A DNA stretch of 64,000 nucleotides from Oscillospiraceae bacterium (lineage in GTDB: Bacteria; Bacillota; Clostridia; Oscillospirales; SIG627), in assembly GCA_015065085.1 (NCBI GenBank), contig SVQW01000001.1, positions 230,258 to 294,257 of the forward strand, in the 5' to 3' direction. Under the pieces are notes generated by a model that did not search any database, had not been told where the DNA came from, and saw only the letters and a program-made list of their open reading frames with translations. Made by a program: the position numbers and the translations under genes. This document shows positions 43,084-53,700 of the stretch, piece after piece. Numbering within the stretch: position 1 is the stretch's first letter; every line of letters starts with the position of its first letter.

Positions 43084-43677
43084 TTGGACGACAGTCGAAC
43101 GCGAAAGAACGAAAAAACAGAAAAGAATGATAAAAAGAAAAAATCCGTAGTTGACAAAGTATGGGTCTTTAAGGTTTCGGTTATTTCTTTTTTTATTTCC
43201 CTCGTAATGGGTGTCGTTTCGAGTGACATAGACCAACTCAATATTTACCTTGCCTTTGCAGTGCTTATTATCTTCATATCGATAGGTGTTGTGTTTGACT
43301 TCGTCGGATTGTCGGTAGCAACAGCCGATGAAAAGACGTTTCATTCTATGGCGGCGCGAAGGATACCTGCAGGCAAAAAGGCTGTAAGTCTAATTAAAAA
43401 TGCCGAAAAGGTTTCCAGCTTCTGTAATGACGTTATCGGCGATATCTGCGGAGTCATAAGCGGTGCGACAGGCGCCGTAATAGCAGTAAGACTTTTTACT
43501 TCACCCGGCAGTACTGCAAATTTTGTGGGTAATCTTATTCTGACCGCACTTATTTCCACATTGACAATCGGATCTAAGGCAGCACTTAAAGGTATAGGTT
43601 TGCGTTACAGTAACGATGTTGTCAGGATAGTCGCAAAGTTTTTGTGCCTGTTCGATTTTTCTGCAAAACGTAAATAA
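43084..43677 (+). CDS. oapA: OLE-associated membrane protein OapA
   Basis: 197 residues, taking the TTG at 43084, which lies 5 nt after GGAGG; the ATG at 43072 overlaps that ribosome binding site. The N-terminal 25 residues are very basic (KNEKTEKNDKKKKSVVDK), suited to RNA contact. Four hydrophobic segments: about 28-46, 53-78, 119-138 and 146-165. Between the second and third lies ATADEKTFHSMAARRIPAGK and the motif FCNDVIGDICGVISGATGA, whose Asn/Asp residues correspond to conserved acidic/amide positions in known OapA. OapA dimers bind OLE RNA and place it at the membrane. Immediately downstream of the predicted OLE RNA and upstream of dxs. The ispA gene often found here is absent. Confidence 0.86.
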   Translation: MDDSRTRKNEKTEKNDKKKKSVVDKVWVFKVSVISFFISLVMGVVSSDIDQLNIYLAFAVLIIFISIGVVFDFVGLSVATADEKTFHSMAARRIPAGKKAVSLIKNAEKVSSFCNDVIGDICGVISGATGAVIAVRLFTSPGSTANFVGNLILTALISTLTIGSKAALKGIGLRYSNDVVRIVAKFLCLFDFSAKRK

Positions 43678-43687
43678 AGGAATGCAT

Positions 43688-45532
43688 ATGGAAAATTCCG
43701 GATTCACAAGCTATACCCCGAATGAACTGAAAGCTCTCAGCGTTTCCAGGGCTGCAGAGTATTGTGGCGAGATACGTAAGTTCATGATAGATAATATATC
43801 ATCCACAGGAGGACACCTTGCTTCCAATCTCGGTATTTGCGAGATATCCGTCGCGCTTATGCGTGTTTTCGATCCGCCTGAGGATAAAATCATTTACGAT
43901 GTCGGCCACCAGTCATACGTACACAAAATACTTACCGGAAGAAGCGGACGCTTTTCAACAATGCGTAAATTCGGTGGATTGTCCGGATTTACAAAAATCA
44001 GCGAAAGTGATTATGACGCGTTTGGCGCAGGTCACAGCAGCACATCGGTGTCTGCAGCACTGGGCTTTGCAAAGGCTGCAAAGCTGAACGGCTCCGATGC
44101 ACATGCGATTGCCGTGATAGGCGACGGAGCATTTACCGGTGGCATGGCATACGAGGGGCTCAATAACTGTGCAGAGGATGATAATATAATAATTGTCCTT
44201 AACGAAAATGAAATGTCAATATCAAAAAATGTGGGTAAAATTTCCAAATATTTTTTGAAAATAAGAAACAGAAAATCATATTTTTCACTTAAGCACAGAA
44301 CAAAAGATTTTCTTTGTCGCATACCTGTTATCGGTGCTCCTGCGGCGAAAATGATCGAATTTTTTAAAACACTTATGCGCCGTTTGCTCACTAACAGTAA
44401 TATGTTTGAGCAGCTTGGTATTAGATATTACGGCCCCGCTGACGGTAATGACCTTGAGACTGTTGAGCTTCTGCTCAGCGAAGCTAAAGCGCACAAGGGG
44501 CCGTCCTTTGTTCATTTTTGTACTGTGAAGGGCAAGGGTTACGGACCGGCAGAAGCTAATCCGTCAACGTATCACAGCGTTTCCGGCACATCGGTATCGT
44601 GCAATAAATATGATAAAATGTCATCTGCTTTTGGCGAAAAAATTGTCGAGTTGGCAGGTAAGAATAAAAAAATTTGTACCATCACCGCCGCAATGAGCAC
44701 CGGTGTAGGACTTGACAAATTTGAATCTTTGTACCCCGAAAGATTTTTTGATGTGGGTATAGCCGAGGAACATGCCGTTACTTTTGCTGCGGGTCTTGCT
44801 GCTGCGGGATATTTGCCTTGCGTTTCAATGTACAGTACTTTTTTTCAGCGAGCTTATGACCAGTTTATACATGATGTTGCACTTCAAAATCTAAAAATAA
44901 TTCTTGCTCTGGACCGTGCAGGTCTTGTGGGTGAGGACGGACCTACTCACCATGGCGTATTTGATGTATCTATGCTTCTGAATGTGCCCGGGATTGAATT
45001 GTATTCGCCTGTTAATACGGAGGAATTATGTACTTGCCTTGAACTGGCTGTTTCATCTGAAAATACAGTTGTTGTGCGTTACCCGAAAAATGTAAGGGCA
45101 GGTGTTTGCGAAAGCAAATTAAGCTGTAATGCAGCGGATGAACTGTACTCGCGTTCACCTCATGCAGATGTGCTGATAGTTACTTACGGATGCATAACAG
45201 CTAATGCGATTGAAGCATCGGAGCTTCTTTTGCAAAAGGGGATATCTGCCGCAGTATACCGTATTGCAAGGTTAAAACCCTTTGATTATGCTTCATTTGA
45301 AAAAATGCTCATAAATCTTTCTCCCAAGCTGATTTACGTGGTTGAAGAGGGAATGAAAACGGGTGGATTTGGCGAACACCTTAATTCTCTGACCACCGGC
45401 TTTTCATTTGTAATCAAAGCCATCGATGAAGAATTTATTACATTTGGAAGTACTGAAGAATTATATGAATATTGCGGATTTTCCGCTTCAAAAATAGCCG
45501 ATGATATTTTCGGAATGGATGTACTTAAATGA
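43688..45532 (+). CDS. dxs: 1-deoxy-D-xylulose-5-phosphate synthase
   Basis: 614-residue thiamine-diphosphate enzyme joining pyruvate and glyceraldehyde 3-phosphate, first step of the MEP isoprenoid pathway. STGGHLASNLGICEISVAL, YDVGHQSYVHKILTGR, GDGAFTGGMAYEGLNN (ThDP/Mg GDG motif), and the DRAGLVGEDGPTHHG transketolase segment are present. The ATG at 43688 fits AAAGGA better than the ATG at 43682. Overlaps tlyA by 4 nt (ATGA). Confidence 0.95.
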   Translation: MENSGFTSYTPNELKALSVSRAAEYCGEIRKFMIDNISSTGGHLASNLGICEISVALMRVFDPPEDKIIYDVGHQSYVHKILTGRSGRFSTMRKFGGLSGFTKISESDYDAFGAGHSSTSVSAALGFAKAAKLNGSDAHAIAVIGDGAFTGGMAYEGLNNCAEDDNIIIVLNENEMSISKNVGKISKYFLKIRNRKSYFSLKHRTKDFLCRIPVIGAPAAKMIEFFKTLMRRLLTNSNMFEQLGIRYYGPADGNDLETVELLLSEAKAHKGPSFVHFCTVKGKGYGPAEANPSTYHSVSGTSVSCNKYDKMSSAFGEKIVELAGKNKKICTITAAMSTGVGLDKFESLYPERFFDVGIAEEHAVTFAAGLAAAGYLPCVSMYSTFFQRAYDQFIHDVALQNLKIILALDRAGLVGEDGPTHHGVFDVSMLLNVPGIELYSPVNTEELCTCLELAVSSENTVVVRYPKNVRAGVCESKLSCNAADELYSRSPHADVLIVTYGCITANAIEASELLLQKGISAAVYRIARLKPFDYASFEKMLINLSPKLIYVVEEGMKTGGFGEHLNSLTTGFSFVIKAIDEEFITFGSTEELYEYCGFSASKIADDIFGMDVLK

Positions 45533-46257
45533 GAGCTGATGTACTTATCTTCAAGAAGGGCATTGCAAAAAGCAGGGAAAATGCCAAAAAGCTTATAAAC
45601 GATAATGCTGTTTTTATAAACGGCAAGGCTGTAAATAAACCCTCCGAGGATTTTGACGAAAACAGCATTATTACACTTGCAGAAAGTGTGATAAATAAAT
45701 ATGTCAGCCGAGGCGGTCTTAAACTGGAGCATGCTTTGCAGGAATTCAATGTGGATGTTCGTGGTTTTACAGCGTTGGATATAGGTGCTTCCACAGGTGG
45801 ATTTACCGATTGTCTTTTAAAACACGGTGCCCGAAAGGTTTATGCTGTAGATGTCGGTACTGCTCAGCTTGACAAATCATTGCAAAATGACGAACGTGTT
45901 GTTTCTCTTGAAAAGTGTAATGCCCGAGAGTGCATCGCGGCTGTAAATGAGAAGTGCGATATTGTTGTCATGGACGTTTCTTTTATTTCACAGACATTGC
46001 TTTATAAAACAGTGCGCTTCCATCTTAAAGATGAAGGAGTGTTTATTTCTCTTATAAAGCCGCAGTTTGAGGCGGGCAGAGCGCATATTTCTTCTGGTGG
46101 TATTGTCAGCGATAGGAGTGTACATTCGGAAATTATCGACAGAATTAAAAAATCCGCATTTTTACATGGACTTGGAATGCTTTCGGTCATATGTTCGCCT
46201 ATAAAAGGCGGTGACGGTAATACAGAGTATCTTGCGGTTTTTAAAAAGGTGAATTGA
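45529..46257 (+). CDS. tlyA: TlyA family rRNA (cytidine-2'-O)-methyltransferase
   Basis: 242 residues. S4 RNA-binding domain first (RADVLIFKKGIAKSRENAKK), then an FtsJ-like SAM methyltransferase (GGLKLEHALQEF, ALDIGASTGGFTDCLLKHGA, VVMDVSFIS, LIKPQFEAGR). Methylates ribose of rRNA cytidines (the capreomycin-sensitivity sites in mycobacteria). Member of the dxs-tlyA-nadK-argR-recN cluster typical of Firmicutes. Confidence 0.94.
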   Translation: MRADVLIFKKGIAKSRENAKKLINDNAVFINGKAVNKPSEDFDENSIITLAESVINKYVSRGGLKLEHALQEFNVDVRGFTALDIGASTGGFTDCLLKHGARKVYAVDVGTAQLDKSLQNDERVVSLEKCNARECIAAVNEKCDIVVMDVSFISQTLLYKTVRFHLKDEGVFISLIKPQFEAGRAHISSGGIVSDRSVHSEIIDRIKKSAFLHGLGMLSVICSPIKGGDGNTEYLAVFKKVN

Positions 46258-47129
46258 TGAAAAAAATTGCAGTTGTTCCCAATCTTTTTAAGGATATCGA
46301 CCTTTCATGTACCTGTAAGGTAATGAAATATCTTCTTACAAAGTATTGCACCATTTATATTCCAATTGAATATTCAAATCCGCTCAGTGTTTATGCCGAT
46401 AATACGAAAGTCCGGTTTGCGGACGAAGATGAGATATATCACACTGCCCAAATGATTGTTTCGATAGGCGGAGACGGAACGATACTTAAAATATCTCATA
46501 AGGCTGCCCCCGCACATCTGCCGATTCTGGGTATAAATATGGGTACGGTCGGATTTATGACAGAATTGGAAGTTTCCGAGATTGACCTTATGGATTCTGT
46601 TTTTAACTCCGAGTATTCGGTTGAGGAACGAATGATGCTGGATGTTGAAGTCATACGAGAAGGAACGGTTATTTCCAATTTCAGTGCGCTTAACGATGCC
46701 GTCCTTTCAAAAGGTGTTATTTCAAAGCTCATTGAAATTGATTTGTACAGCGGTGACACAGAGGTCACGTATTATCGTACCGATGGTCTTATTGTTGCAA
46801 CACCTACCGGTTCCACGGCATATTCACTGTCCGCAGGTGGTCCGATTGTGGATTCGGAGCTTGAGTGTATTTGCGTTACTCCGGTAAGTCCTCATTCTTT
46901 TATGAATTCCAGACCTATGGTATATTCGCCTAAAACAACATTGACATTGAAAACCTCCAGGCAACGCGATGACCAGGTTTTTTTGACAGTGGATGGCCTT
47001 GAGAATGTAAGGATACTTTACGGCGATGAAATCAGAATCAAAAAGTCATCTTTGACCTGTAAATTGATAAGAATCAAAAATACCGGTTTTTATGATGTAG
47101 TATATAAAAAGCTGTCTGAAAGAAGGTAA
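46257..47129 (+). CDS. nadK: NAD kinase
   Basis: 290-residue cytosolic kinase making NADP from NAD. IVSIGGDGTILKI is the diagnostic GGDGT loop, then LGINMGTVGFMTE and the GSTAYSLSAGGPIV segment. The ATG at 46257 overlaps the tlyA stop by 1 nt. Confidence 0.95.
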   Translation: MKKIAVVPNLFKDIDLSCTCKVMKYLLTKYCTIYIPIEYSNPLSVYADNTKVRFADEDEIYHTAQMIVSIGGDGTILKISHKAAPAHLPILGINMGTVGFMTELEVSEIDLMDSVFNSEYSVEERMMLDVEVIREGTVISNFSALNDAVLSKGVISKLIEIDLYSGDTEVTYYRTDGLIVATPTGSTAYSLSAGGPIVDSELECICVTPVSPHSFMNSRPMVYSPKTTLTLKTSRQRDDQVFLTVDGLENVRILYGDEIRIKKSSLTCKLIRIKNTGFYDVVYKKLSERR

Positions 47130-47132
47130 AAT

Positions 47133-47588
47133 ATGAAAACAAAAAGACATCTCAAAATTCTCGAGCTTGTCCGAAAGTATGATGTCGAGACACAGGATGC
47201 CCTTGCAGAATTGCTTATAGAAGAGGGATATGAGGTCACACAGGCAACTATTTCGCGTGACATAAAGCAGTTGAGACTTACAAAATCCGCGACACAGGAT
47301 GGTAAGTATGTATATGCTGTTTCCGATAATGACGACACGGAAACTTCCACCGGAAAAGCGCTTGGAATTTTGCGTGACACAATTAAAAAAATTGATGTTG
47401 CACAAAATATACTTGTGGTCAAAACTTACTCCGGTATGGCACAGGCGGCGGCTGCTGCGCTGGATTCTCTGAATTATAAGGAAATAGTGGGTTCAATAGC
47501 GGGAGATGATACCGTGATGCTTATTTTTCGTGATAATCATACAGCAAACGATTTCATGGAAAAACTTATGAAAATGTCATCACGCTGA
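47133..47588 (+). CDS. argR: Arginine repressor ArgR
   Basis: 151 residues. N-terminal winged helix (RHLKILELVRKYDVETQDAL, VTQATISRDIKQLRL) and C-terminal arginine-binding/oligomerisation domain (VVKTYSGMAQAAAAALDSL, IAGDDTVMLIFRD). Represses arginine synthesis and induces catabolism when arginine is bound. No arginine genes lie in the window; targets are elsewhere. The position between nadK and recN is conserved. Confidence 0.96.
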   Translation: MKTKRHLKILELVRKYDVETQDALAELLIEEGYEVTQATISRDIKQLRLTKSATQDGKYVYAVSDNDDTETSTGKALGILRDTIKKIDVAQNILVVKTYSGMAQAAAAALDSLNYKEIVGSIAGDDTVMLIFRDNHTANDFMEKLMKMSSR

Positions 47589-47609
47589 TTAAAAGAAAGG
47601 CATAATAAA

Positions 47610-49292
47610 ATGCTGTCCTCAGTACACATTGAAAATATAGCACTAATAAGCAAACTGGATGTTGATTTTACCGACGGCTTTACCGCTTTTACAGGTGAAA
47701 CAGGTGCGGGTAAATCGATACTTATAGATTCTATAAATATGGTTTCCGGCGCACGTATGAACAAGGACATCATACGTACCGGAACGGATTCTTGCGTGGT
47801 CAGTGCAGTGTTTTCCGATATCAGTGCGTCTGCCGCAAAGAAAATTGAAGAATACGGCATCAGCGTTGACGACGACAATATGTTAATGGTTCAGCGTTCC
47901 ATGACACTTGACGGAAAATCAGTTTCAAAGGTCAACGGACGGACAGTTCCGCAGTCTGTGTTGAAAAATATATGCTCGGTACTCATAAACATCTACGGTC
48001 AGCATGAGTTTTACAGCCTTACCGATGCCTCGGGACATATTGAATATGTGGATGGCTTTGCTGATTGCGAAGCTTTGAAAAACGAGTATCGCAGGCAATA
48101 TGAGACGCTGTGCGACATAAAGAGAAGAATGGATTCTCTTGAAATGGATGAAAGCGAAAAGGCACAACGACTTGATTTTCTCAGGTTTCAGATAGCTGAA
48201 ATTTCCTCCGCCAAGCTTTCCGTCGGTGAAGAAGAGAGTCTGTTAGAGGAAAAAAATCGTATTCAGAACTTTGAAAAAATTTCAGAATCTGCTCAAACGG
48301 CGTACCTTGCACTTTACGGCTCGGATAAAAAAAGTGCATACAGCTGTATAAACACTGCCATAGAGAGTATTGATGATTTGTCGGACATAATTCCTTCACT
48401 TTCGGAAGACAGCGAAAAGCTTACCGAGTATCTGTACGAAATAAGAGATATTGCAGAAAAAGTAATTGCTTTTAAGCCTGATTTGAATGATGACCCCACC
48501 AAGCTTTTGGATGATATAGAAGAACGACTTGATCTTATATATCGCCTGAAGAAAAAATACGCTCTTCCGGTTGCCGGTATAATGGAGCATTTTGGAAGAA
48601 TTCAGCAGGAAATGAATGATATAGAACTCTCGGCTGAAAACATCGAAAAGCTTCACCTTGAATATTCTGAGCAAAAGAAGAAAGTGCTTTCTGTAGCCGG
48701 TGAACTCACAAAAAAGAGAAAAAGCGCGGCACTTGAAATTGAAAAAAAGATAAAGGAACAGCTTGTGTTTCTCGATATGCCGGGTGTGATTTTTAAGGTG
48801 GATTTGAGACCGATTGCGCAAGATGGTTTCGGTGATAACGGTGCTGATGAAATTGAGTTCATGATTTCAACTAACATTGGCGAGCCGCTTAAGTCCATGG
48901 CAAAAATAGCATCAGGCGGTGAGCTTTCGCGAATAATGCTTGCGATAAAGAGCGTTCTTGCTTTAAATGATGATATACCTACCGTGATATTTGATGAGAT
49001 TGACACGGGAATTTCGGGTAAAACTTCTCATAAGGTTGGCATAAATCTTAAAAAACTCGCAGATTCCATGCAGGTGTTTTGCGTTACGCATTCCGCTCAG
49101 GTTGCTTCTCTTGCAACAAATCACTATAAAATAGAAAAGCTTCTTACTGACGGACGGATGCAAACACATGTGAAAGAGCTGTGCGATGCAGAACGTGAAA
49201 ATGAAATTGCACGCATACTTGGTGGTATAGATGTGACAGAATCTGTTATTGCGACTGCAAGAGAACTTATAGAACAAGGAAAAAAATATTAA
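47610..49292 (+). CDS. recN: DNA repair protein RecN
   Basis: 560-residue SMC-like ATPase acting early in double-strand-break repair. The Walker A motif is [20 protein letters not shown] near the N-terminus, a long coiled coil fills about 150-360, and the C-terminus has the signature [14 protein letters not shown] and Walker [14 protein letters not shown]. Normal length. Confidence 0.96.
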   Translation: MLSSVHIENIALISKLDVDFTDGFTAFTGETGAGKSILIDSINMVSGARMNKDIIRTGTDSCVVSAVFSDISASAAKKIEEYGISVDDDNMLMVQRSMTLDGKSVSKVNGRTVPQSVLKNICSVLINIYGQHEFYSLTDASGHIEYVDGFADCEALKNEYRRQYETLCDIKRRMDSLEMDESEKAQRLDFLRFQIAEISSAKLSVGEEESLLEEKNRIQNFEKISESAQTAYLALYGSDKKSAYSCINTAIESIDDLSDIIPSLSEDSEKLTEYLYEIRDIAEKVIAFKPDLNDDPTKLLDDIEERLDLIYRLKKKYALPVAGIMEHFGRIQQEMNDIELSAENIEKLHLEYSEQKKKVLSVAGELTKKRKSAALEIEKKIKEQLVFLDMPGVIFKVDLRPIAQDGFGDNGADEIEFMISTNIGEPLKSMAKIASGGELSRIMLAIKSVLALNDDIPTVIFDEIDTGISGKTSHKVGINLKKLADSMQVFCVTHSAQVASLATNHYKIEKLLTDGRMQTHVKELCDAERENEIARILGGIDVTESVIATARELIEQGKKY

Positions 49293-49314
49293 TTTATCAG
49301 AGAGGTTAAATATA

Positions 49315-50538
49315 ATGGGAATTTACGAAGAATTACAGGCTCGCGGCCTTATAGCTCAGGTAACTGACGAGAAGGAAATACGCGACCTTATTAACAACGG
49401 CGGAGCACGCTTTTATATCGGTTTTGATCCTACCGCCGATTCACTGCATGTAGGTCACTTTATGGCACTTTGCCTTATGAAGCGTTTGCAAATGGCAGGT
49501 AACAAACCTGTTGTACTTATCGGTGGTGGTACCGGATACATCGGCGACCCCTCAGGACGAAGTGATATGCGTTCCATGATGACGCCTGAAACCATTCAGC
49601 ATAACTGTGACTGCTTCAGAAAGCAGATGGAACGTTTCATCGAATTCGGCGAAGATAAGGCGATCATGGTAAATAATGCCGATTGGCTTCTGAAGCTCAA
49701 CTATATTGAGCTTTTACGCGATGTAGGTGCATGCTTCTCGGTTAATAACATGCTTCGTGCTGAATGCTATAAGCAGAGAATGGAAAAAGGGCTCAGCTTC
49801 CTTGAATTTAACTACATGATCATGCAATCCTATGATTTCTATCATCTCAATAATGAATATGGTTGTAACATGCAGTTTGGCGGCGATGACCAGTGGTCCA
49901 ACATGCTCTTCGGTGCAGAGCTTATCCGCAAAAAGACCGGCAAGGACGCATATGCCATGACTGTTACTCTTCTTCTTAACAGTGAAGGTAAGAAGATGGG
50001 TAAAACCGCTAAAGGTGCTGTATGGCTTGACCCGGAAAAAACCTCGCCCTATGAGTTCTTCCAGTATTGGCGTAATGTAAATGATGCCGATGTAATCAAG
50101 TGCATGAAGATGCTTACATTTATGTCTCTTGAAGAAATCGCACAGTATGAAAATGCCCAGGGAAGCGAAATCAACAAGGCGAAGGAAGTACTGGCGTATG
50201 AGCTTACCAAGCTCGTTCACGGGGCTGAGGAAGCAGATAAGGCACTGGCGGCGGCGCGTGCTTTGTTTGAAAACGGTGGCATTTCCGAGGATATGCCTAC
50301 AACTGAGCTCACGCAGGATGATTTTGTTGATGGTGCTGTAAGAGTTACCGATATCCTTGTAAAAGCAAAGCTTGCTCCCTCGAAAGGGGAGGCAAAGCGC
50401 CTTATTACTCAAGGCGGTATTGCGGTTAACGATAAAAAGGTTGAAACTTTTGATGCGGTAATAACCGAGGCGGAATTTGACGGTGATGTCATAATCAAAA
50501 AGGGTAAAAAAATATATCACAAGATAGTCAAAGCTTGA
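49315..50538 (+). CDS. tyrS: Tyrosyl-tRNA synthetase
   Basis: 407-residue class I synthetase. [20 protein letters not shown] contains the HVGH adenylate motif, [11 protein letters not shown] the tyrosine site, and KKMGKTAKG the KMSKS-type loop. An S4 domain ends the protein ([20 protein letters not shown]). No T-box leader precedes it; it appears to be read from the recN side. Confidence 0.96.
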   Translation: MGIYEELQARGLIAQVTDEKEIRDLINNGGARFYIGFDPTADSLHVGHFMALCLMKRLQMAGNKPVVLIGGGTGYIGDPSGRSDMRSMMTPETIQHNCDCFRKQMERFIEFGEDKAIMVNNADWLLKLNYIELLRDVGACFSVNNMLRAECYKQRMEKGLSFLEFNYMIMQSYDFYHLNNEYGCNMQFGGDDQWSNMLFGAELIRKKTGKDAYAMTVTLLLNSEGKKMGKTAKGAVWLDPEKTSPYEFFQYWRNVNDADVIKCMKMLTFMSLEEIAQYENAQGSEINKAKEVLAYELTKLVHGAEEADKALAAARALFENGGISEDMPTTELTQDDFVDGAVRVTDILVKAKLAPSKGEAKRLITQGGIAVNDKKVETFDAVITEAEFDGDVIIKKGKKIYHKIVKA

Positions 50539-50561
50539 TTGTTTATTGTGACGATAATATC

Positions 50562-50601
50562 CAGAGCGGTTTGTGCTTTTTGTACAAACTGCTCTGTTTT
50601 T
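50562..50601 (+). terminator. Intrinsic terminator of the dxs-tyrS region
   Basis: CAGAGCGGTTTGT (50562-50574) pairs with ACAAACTGCTCTG (50584-50596) with one G-T pair and is followed by five T residues. Confidence 0.9.
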
Positions 50602-50677
50602 ATATAAAAATGGCGTGAGTTTAAGTGAAAATGGCTTATGAATTTGTCAAAAATAATTATTTTAAAAGGTAAAAAGA

Positions 50678-50706
50678 TTGACAATTTGGTTTTTATATGC
50701 TATAAT
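50678..50706 (+). promoter_or_regulatory. Sigma-A promoter of SLH protein C
   Basis: TTGACA (50678-50683), a 17-nt spacer and TATAAT (50701-50706). The spacer start (ATTTGGTTTT) is nearly the same as in the T-box promoter (AATTGGTTTT). Confidence 0.87.
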
Positions 50707-50734
50707 ATTCGTACATTTTCATAAGGAGGATAAT

Positions 50735-53700
50735 ATGAAAAAACATCTTTTAACAGCATTGGCTGTTGTTTGCCTCGCAGTGATTCTTTGCCTTGGCGCA
50801 ACAGCTTCAGAGGCAGTTTATGAAATCATGCCCTCTGTTTTCAACCAGGTGTTCCAGGGCGGAAACGACTGCGTTTTCATCTATAACGAGGATCATATGG
50901 TTGTTGTTTCCAAAAACGGTCCTGGTGAGACTGAAAAATCTAATGGTGACGTTTACGGCACCTCTAAACCCGAAGTTCCTTTTGATGGTGACAAGTATCA
51001 GTGGATTAAATTGAGAATCCGTAACCGCAGTGCGGCTGAGGTTTTTGAGTTCCATTTTGTTTCCGATGGAACAGGCGGCAAGCTTGTTGCAGATTCCTGC
51101 ACACATTTCCCCATAACTGCAAACGACACCGAATTCAAGGAATACATATTCAACATTCCTGAGTGTAATATGTCTTCTCAGAATGTCAATGCAGATGTAA
51201 AGCTCGAAAAGTCTGTTTGGAGCGGTAAAATTTCTACCCTTCGTTATGACTTTATGTGGATTGCCGAGCCCTCCGGTCAGGTTCCCACAGGCTCTGAAAT
51301 GGATGTTCAGTACATAGGTTTCTTTGAATCGGAAGAAGCTGCGAAGGCTCATACTTTTGTCAGTGATGCCGATCAGCCTAATGATGGCGACTGGGATAAG
51401 ACGTATGCATGGGTTTACAATACAGCTGCGTCCAATAACTTTGCAATGGCAGGTATTGACAGTGCGGTTGAGTTTGGTGCAATTAAAGTACTGCCTACCA
51501 ACAGCGACCCCATGATGACCATCAACTTCCCCGAAGGTGAAGGTCCTGACACCTCTGATTATCGCTATGTTGCAATAAGAATGAGCTCCGTTTCCGAGGT
51601 TTCTAACGGCGCACTGTTTGTAGGTACTACAAATAAGCCTACACTCTCCGGAGAAGGTCATAACTCCTTTGCTCTTACCAATAATGGTGAGTGGCAGAGA
51701 ATAATTCTGGATATGCAGACTTACAATAAGTATTGGGCAGAAGGCGGTATGCTTACAATTCTCCGTCTTGACCCCATTAACGGTAATGATACCAATGCGG
51801 TTATCTATGTTGAACGTCTCGGCATATTCAAAAATGTCATTGACGCAAATAACTTCCTCAGTGAAGAAATCGACAAGTATGGCGAAACTCATTTCTATGG
51901 TGAAACCCACAGAGCAATCGTTCCCTCAGGCGTTCTTTCCGATGGCTTTGATAAAGCACAGTACATGCTTTCTGCGGATGAAGTGCTCAAGAGCGAAGAT
52001 GGTAAGCTTCCTGTAGTTTACTTTACTGATGCTTCCGGCAACAGTTCTGTTGTGCCTCTCTGCTATACCAACCCTGTTGGTTACACCAGATATATCGCTA
52101 AGAAGGCAGGTACTTACACTGTCGCTTTCAATAATAAGGAGTATTCTGATATCGCAGGTCACTGGGGCGAAGGATATATAGATTTCGTTTCCGAAAGAGC
52201 ACTGTTCGGCGGTACTTCTCCCACCGAATTCTCTCCCGAAGACACCATGACACGCGGTATGTTTGTAACCGTTCTTGGCCGTATGCATGGTGTAGATACC
52301 TCTGCTTATGACGGAAACACCGGCTACGCAGATGTTCCTGCAACCGAGTATTATGCACCCTATATTCAGTGGGCTAAGGAAATCGGAATTTTCGCTCCCG
52401 TAAGCGAAACCGAATTTGCACCTGAATCTCCCATCACCCGTGAAGTTATGGCGGTTGTAATTGCAAACTACGTAAAAGCTTTCGACTACAAGTTTGTTTC
52501 CAACGCTGAACCTATCGTGTTCAATGATATCACATCTCTTTCCGCTGACAGCGTTGCCGCTATCGAAGCCGCACAGAAGGCAGGTATTATAAACGGCAAG
52601 GGCAATGGCATATTTGACCCCGCGGGCATTTCTACCCGTGCAGAAGTTGCCACTGTTATGCAGAGAGTTATCAAGGGCATTCTTGGTATTCCCACTTATA
52701 ACAATCCCTACGGCGAAGGCTATCACACCCGTGATCGTATCCGTGTCGGTATCTGGAACTTCAATGCTAACAAGTTCAACAGTGATGAAGCATTCAAGCT
52801 TGCTGCTGACCTCGGTGTAGACTATGTTGTCAATGCCCCCAGCACAAGCGTTCCTTACATCCGCGAAAGCTTCCTCAACCTCGCCGATAAATACGGTATG
52901 GAAGTTAACTTGGATCTCGTCGGAAATCTTTATAATGACCCCAATGCTGAAGACGATGTATTTAATGATGCGAGCGACTACAATCCTCTCGAAATGACTT
53001 CCGATTACTATGAACATCCTTCTTTCGGCGGTCACTACATCATCGACGAGCCCGGTATGGTTGATTACGAGCGTTTTGCAGAGATTTGTAATGAGTATAC
53101 CGAAATGCTTCCCGATAAGCGTCCTTTCATCAACCTGCTTCCTATGTATGCAAGTGATGCACAGCTTCAGTACGGCGCTAACGTTCAGTCCATCCAGTAC
53201 TACGATAATACCGGTGACATCTATAAGAGATACTGTGACTCCTTCAATGCGACACACAATGTTGACTACATTTGTACCGATATTTATCCTCTCAGCTGGG
53301 CTTCCGGTATTAAGACTACCTACAAAGATTATGTTGAGTCTATCAATATAATTGCAACCTCCGCACGCGAGTTCGGAAGAGAATTCTTCTGCTGCATCCA
53401 GACCTTTGACTGGACAAGCAGTAATAGCAAACGCGATCCTTCCGAGGAAGAATTCCGTTGGCAGACTTATGCTATGCTGTCCTTTGGTTGTACCGGTATT
53501 CTCCTTTGGACATACTGGTCCGGTAATGACGATAGCCCCGCTGTTGTTTACAACGACGGAACTCCCACCTACAACTATGATGCTGCTAAGCCTGTAATGT
53601 GGGAAATAAGAAGACTTTCCGATACCTTTATTAAGTATAAGAATGTTGGCGCGTTTACTCACAACTGCACCGAGGCAACACCTTATCTGAAGATGTCCGG

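Noticed and set aside
50807..51910. A 367-residue minus-strand reading frame opposite SLH protein C
   Set aside because: Same reason: a shadow of the strongly biased codons of C, with no recognisable motif.
51926..53662. A 578-residue minus-strand reading frame opposite SLH protein C
   Set aside because: It is antisense to a gene with clear SLH and signal-peptide features, is repeat-like in composition, and has no RBS; it reflects the codon bias of C.
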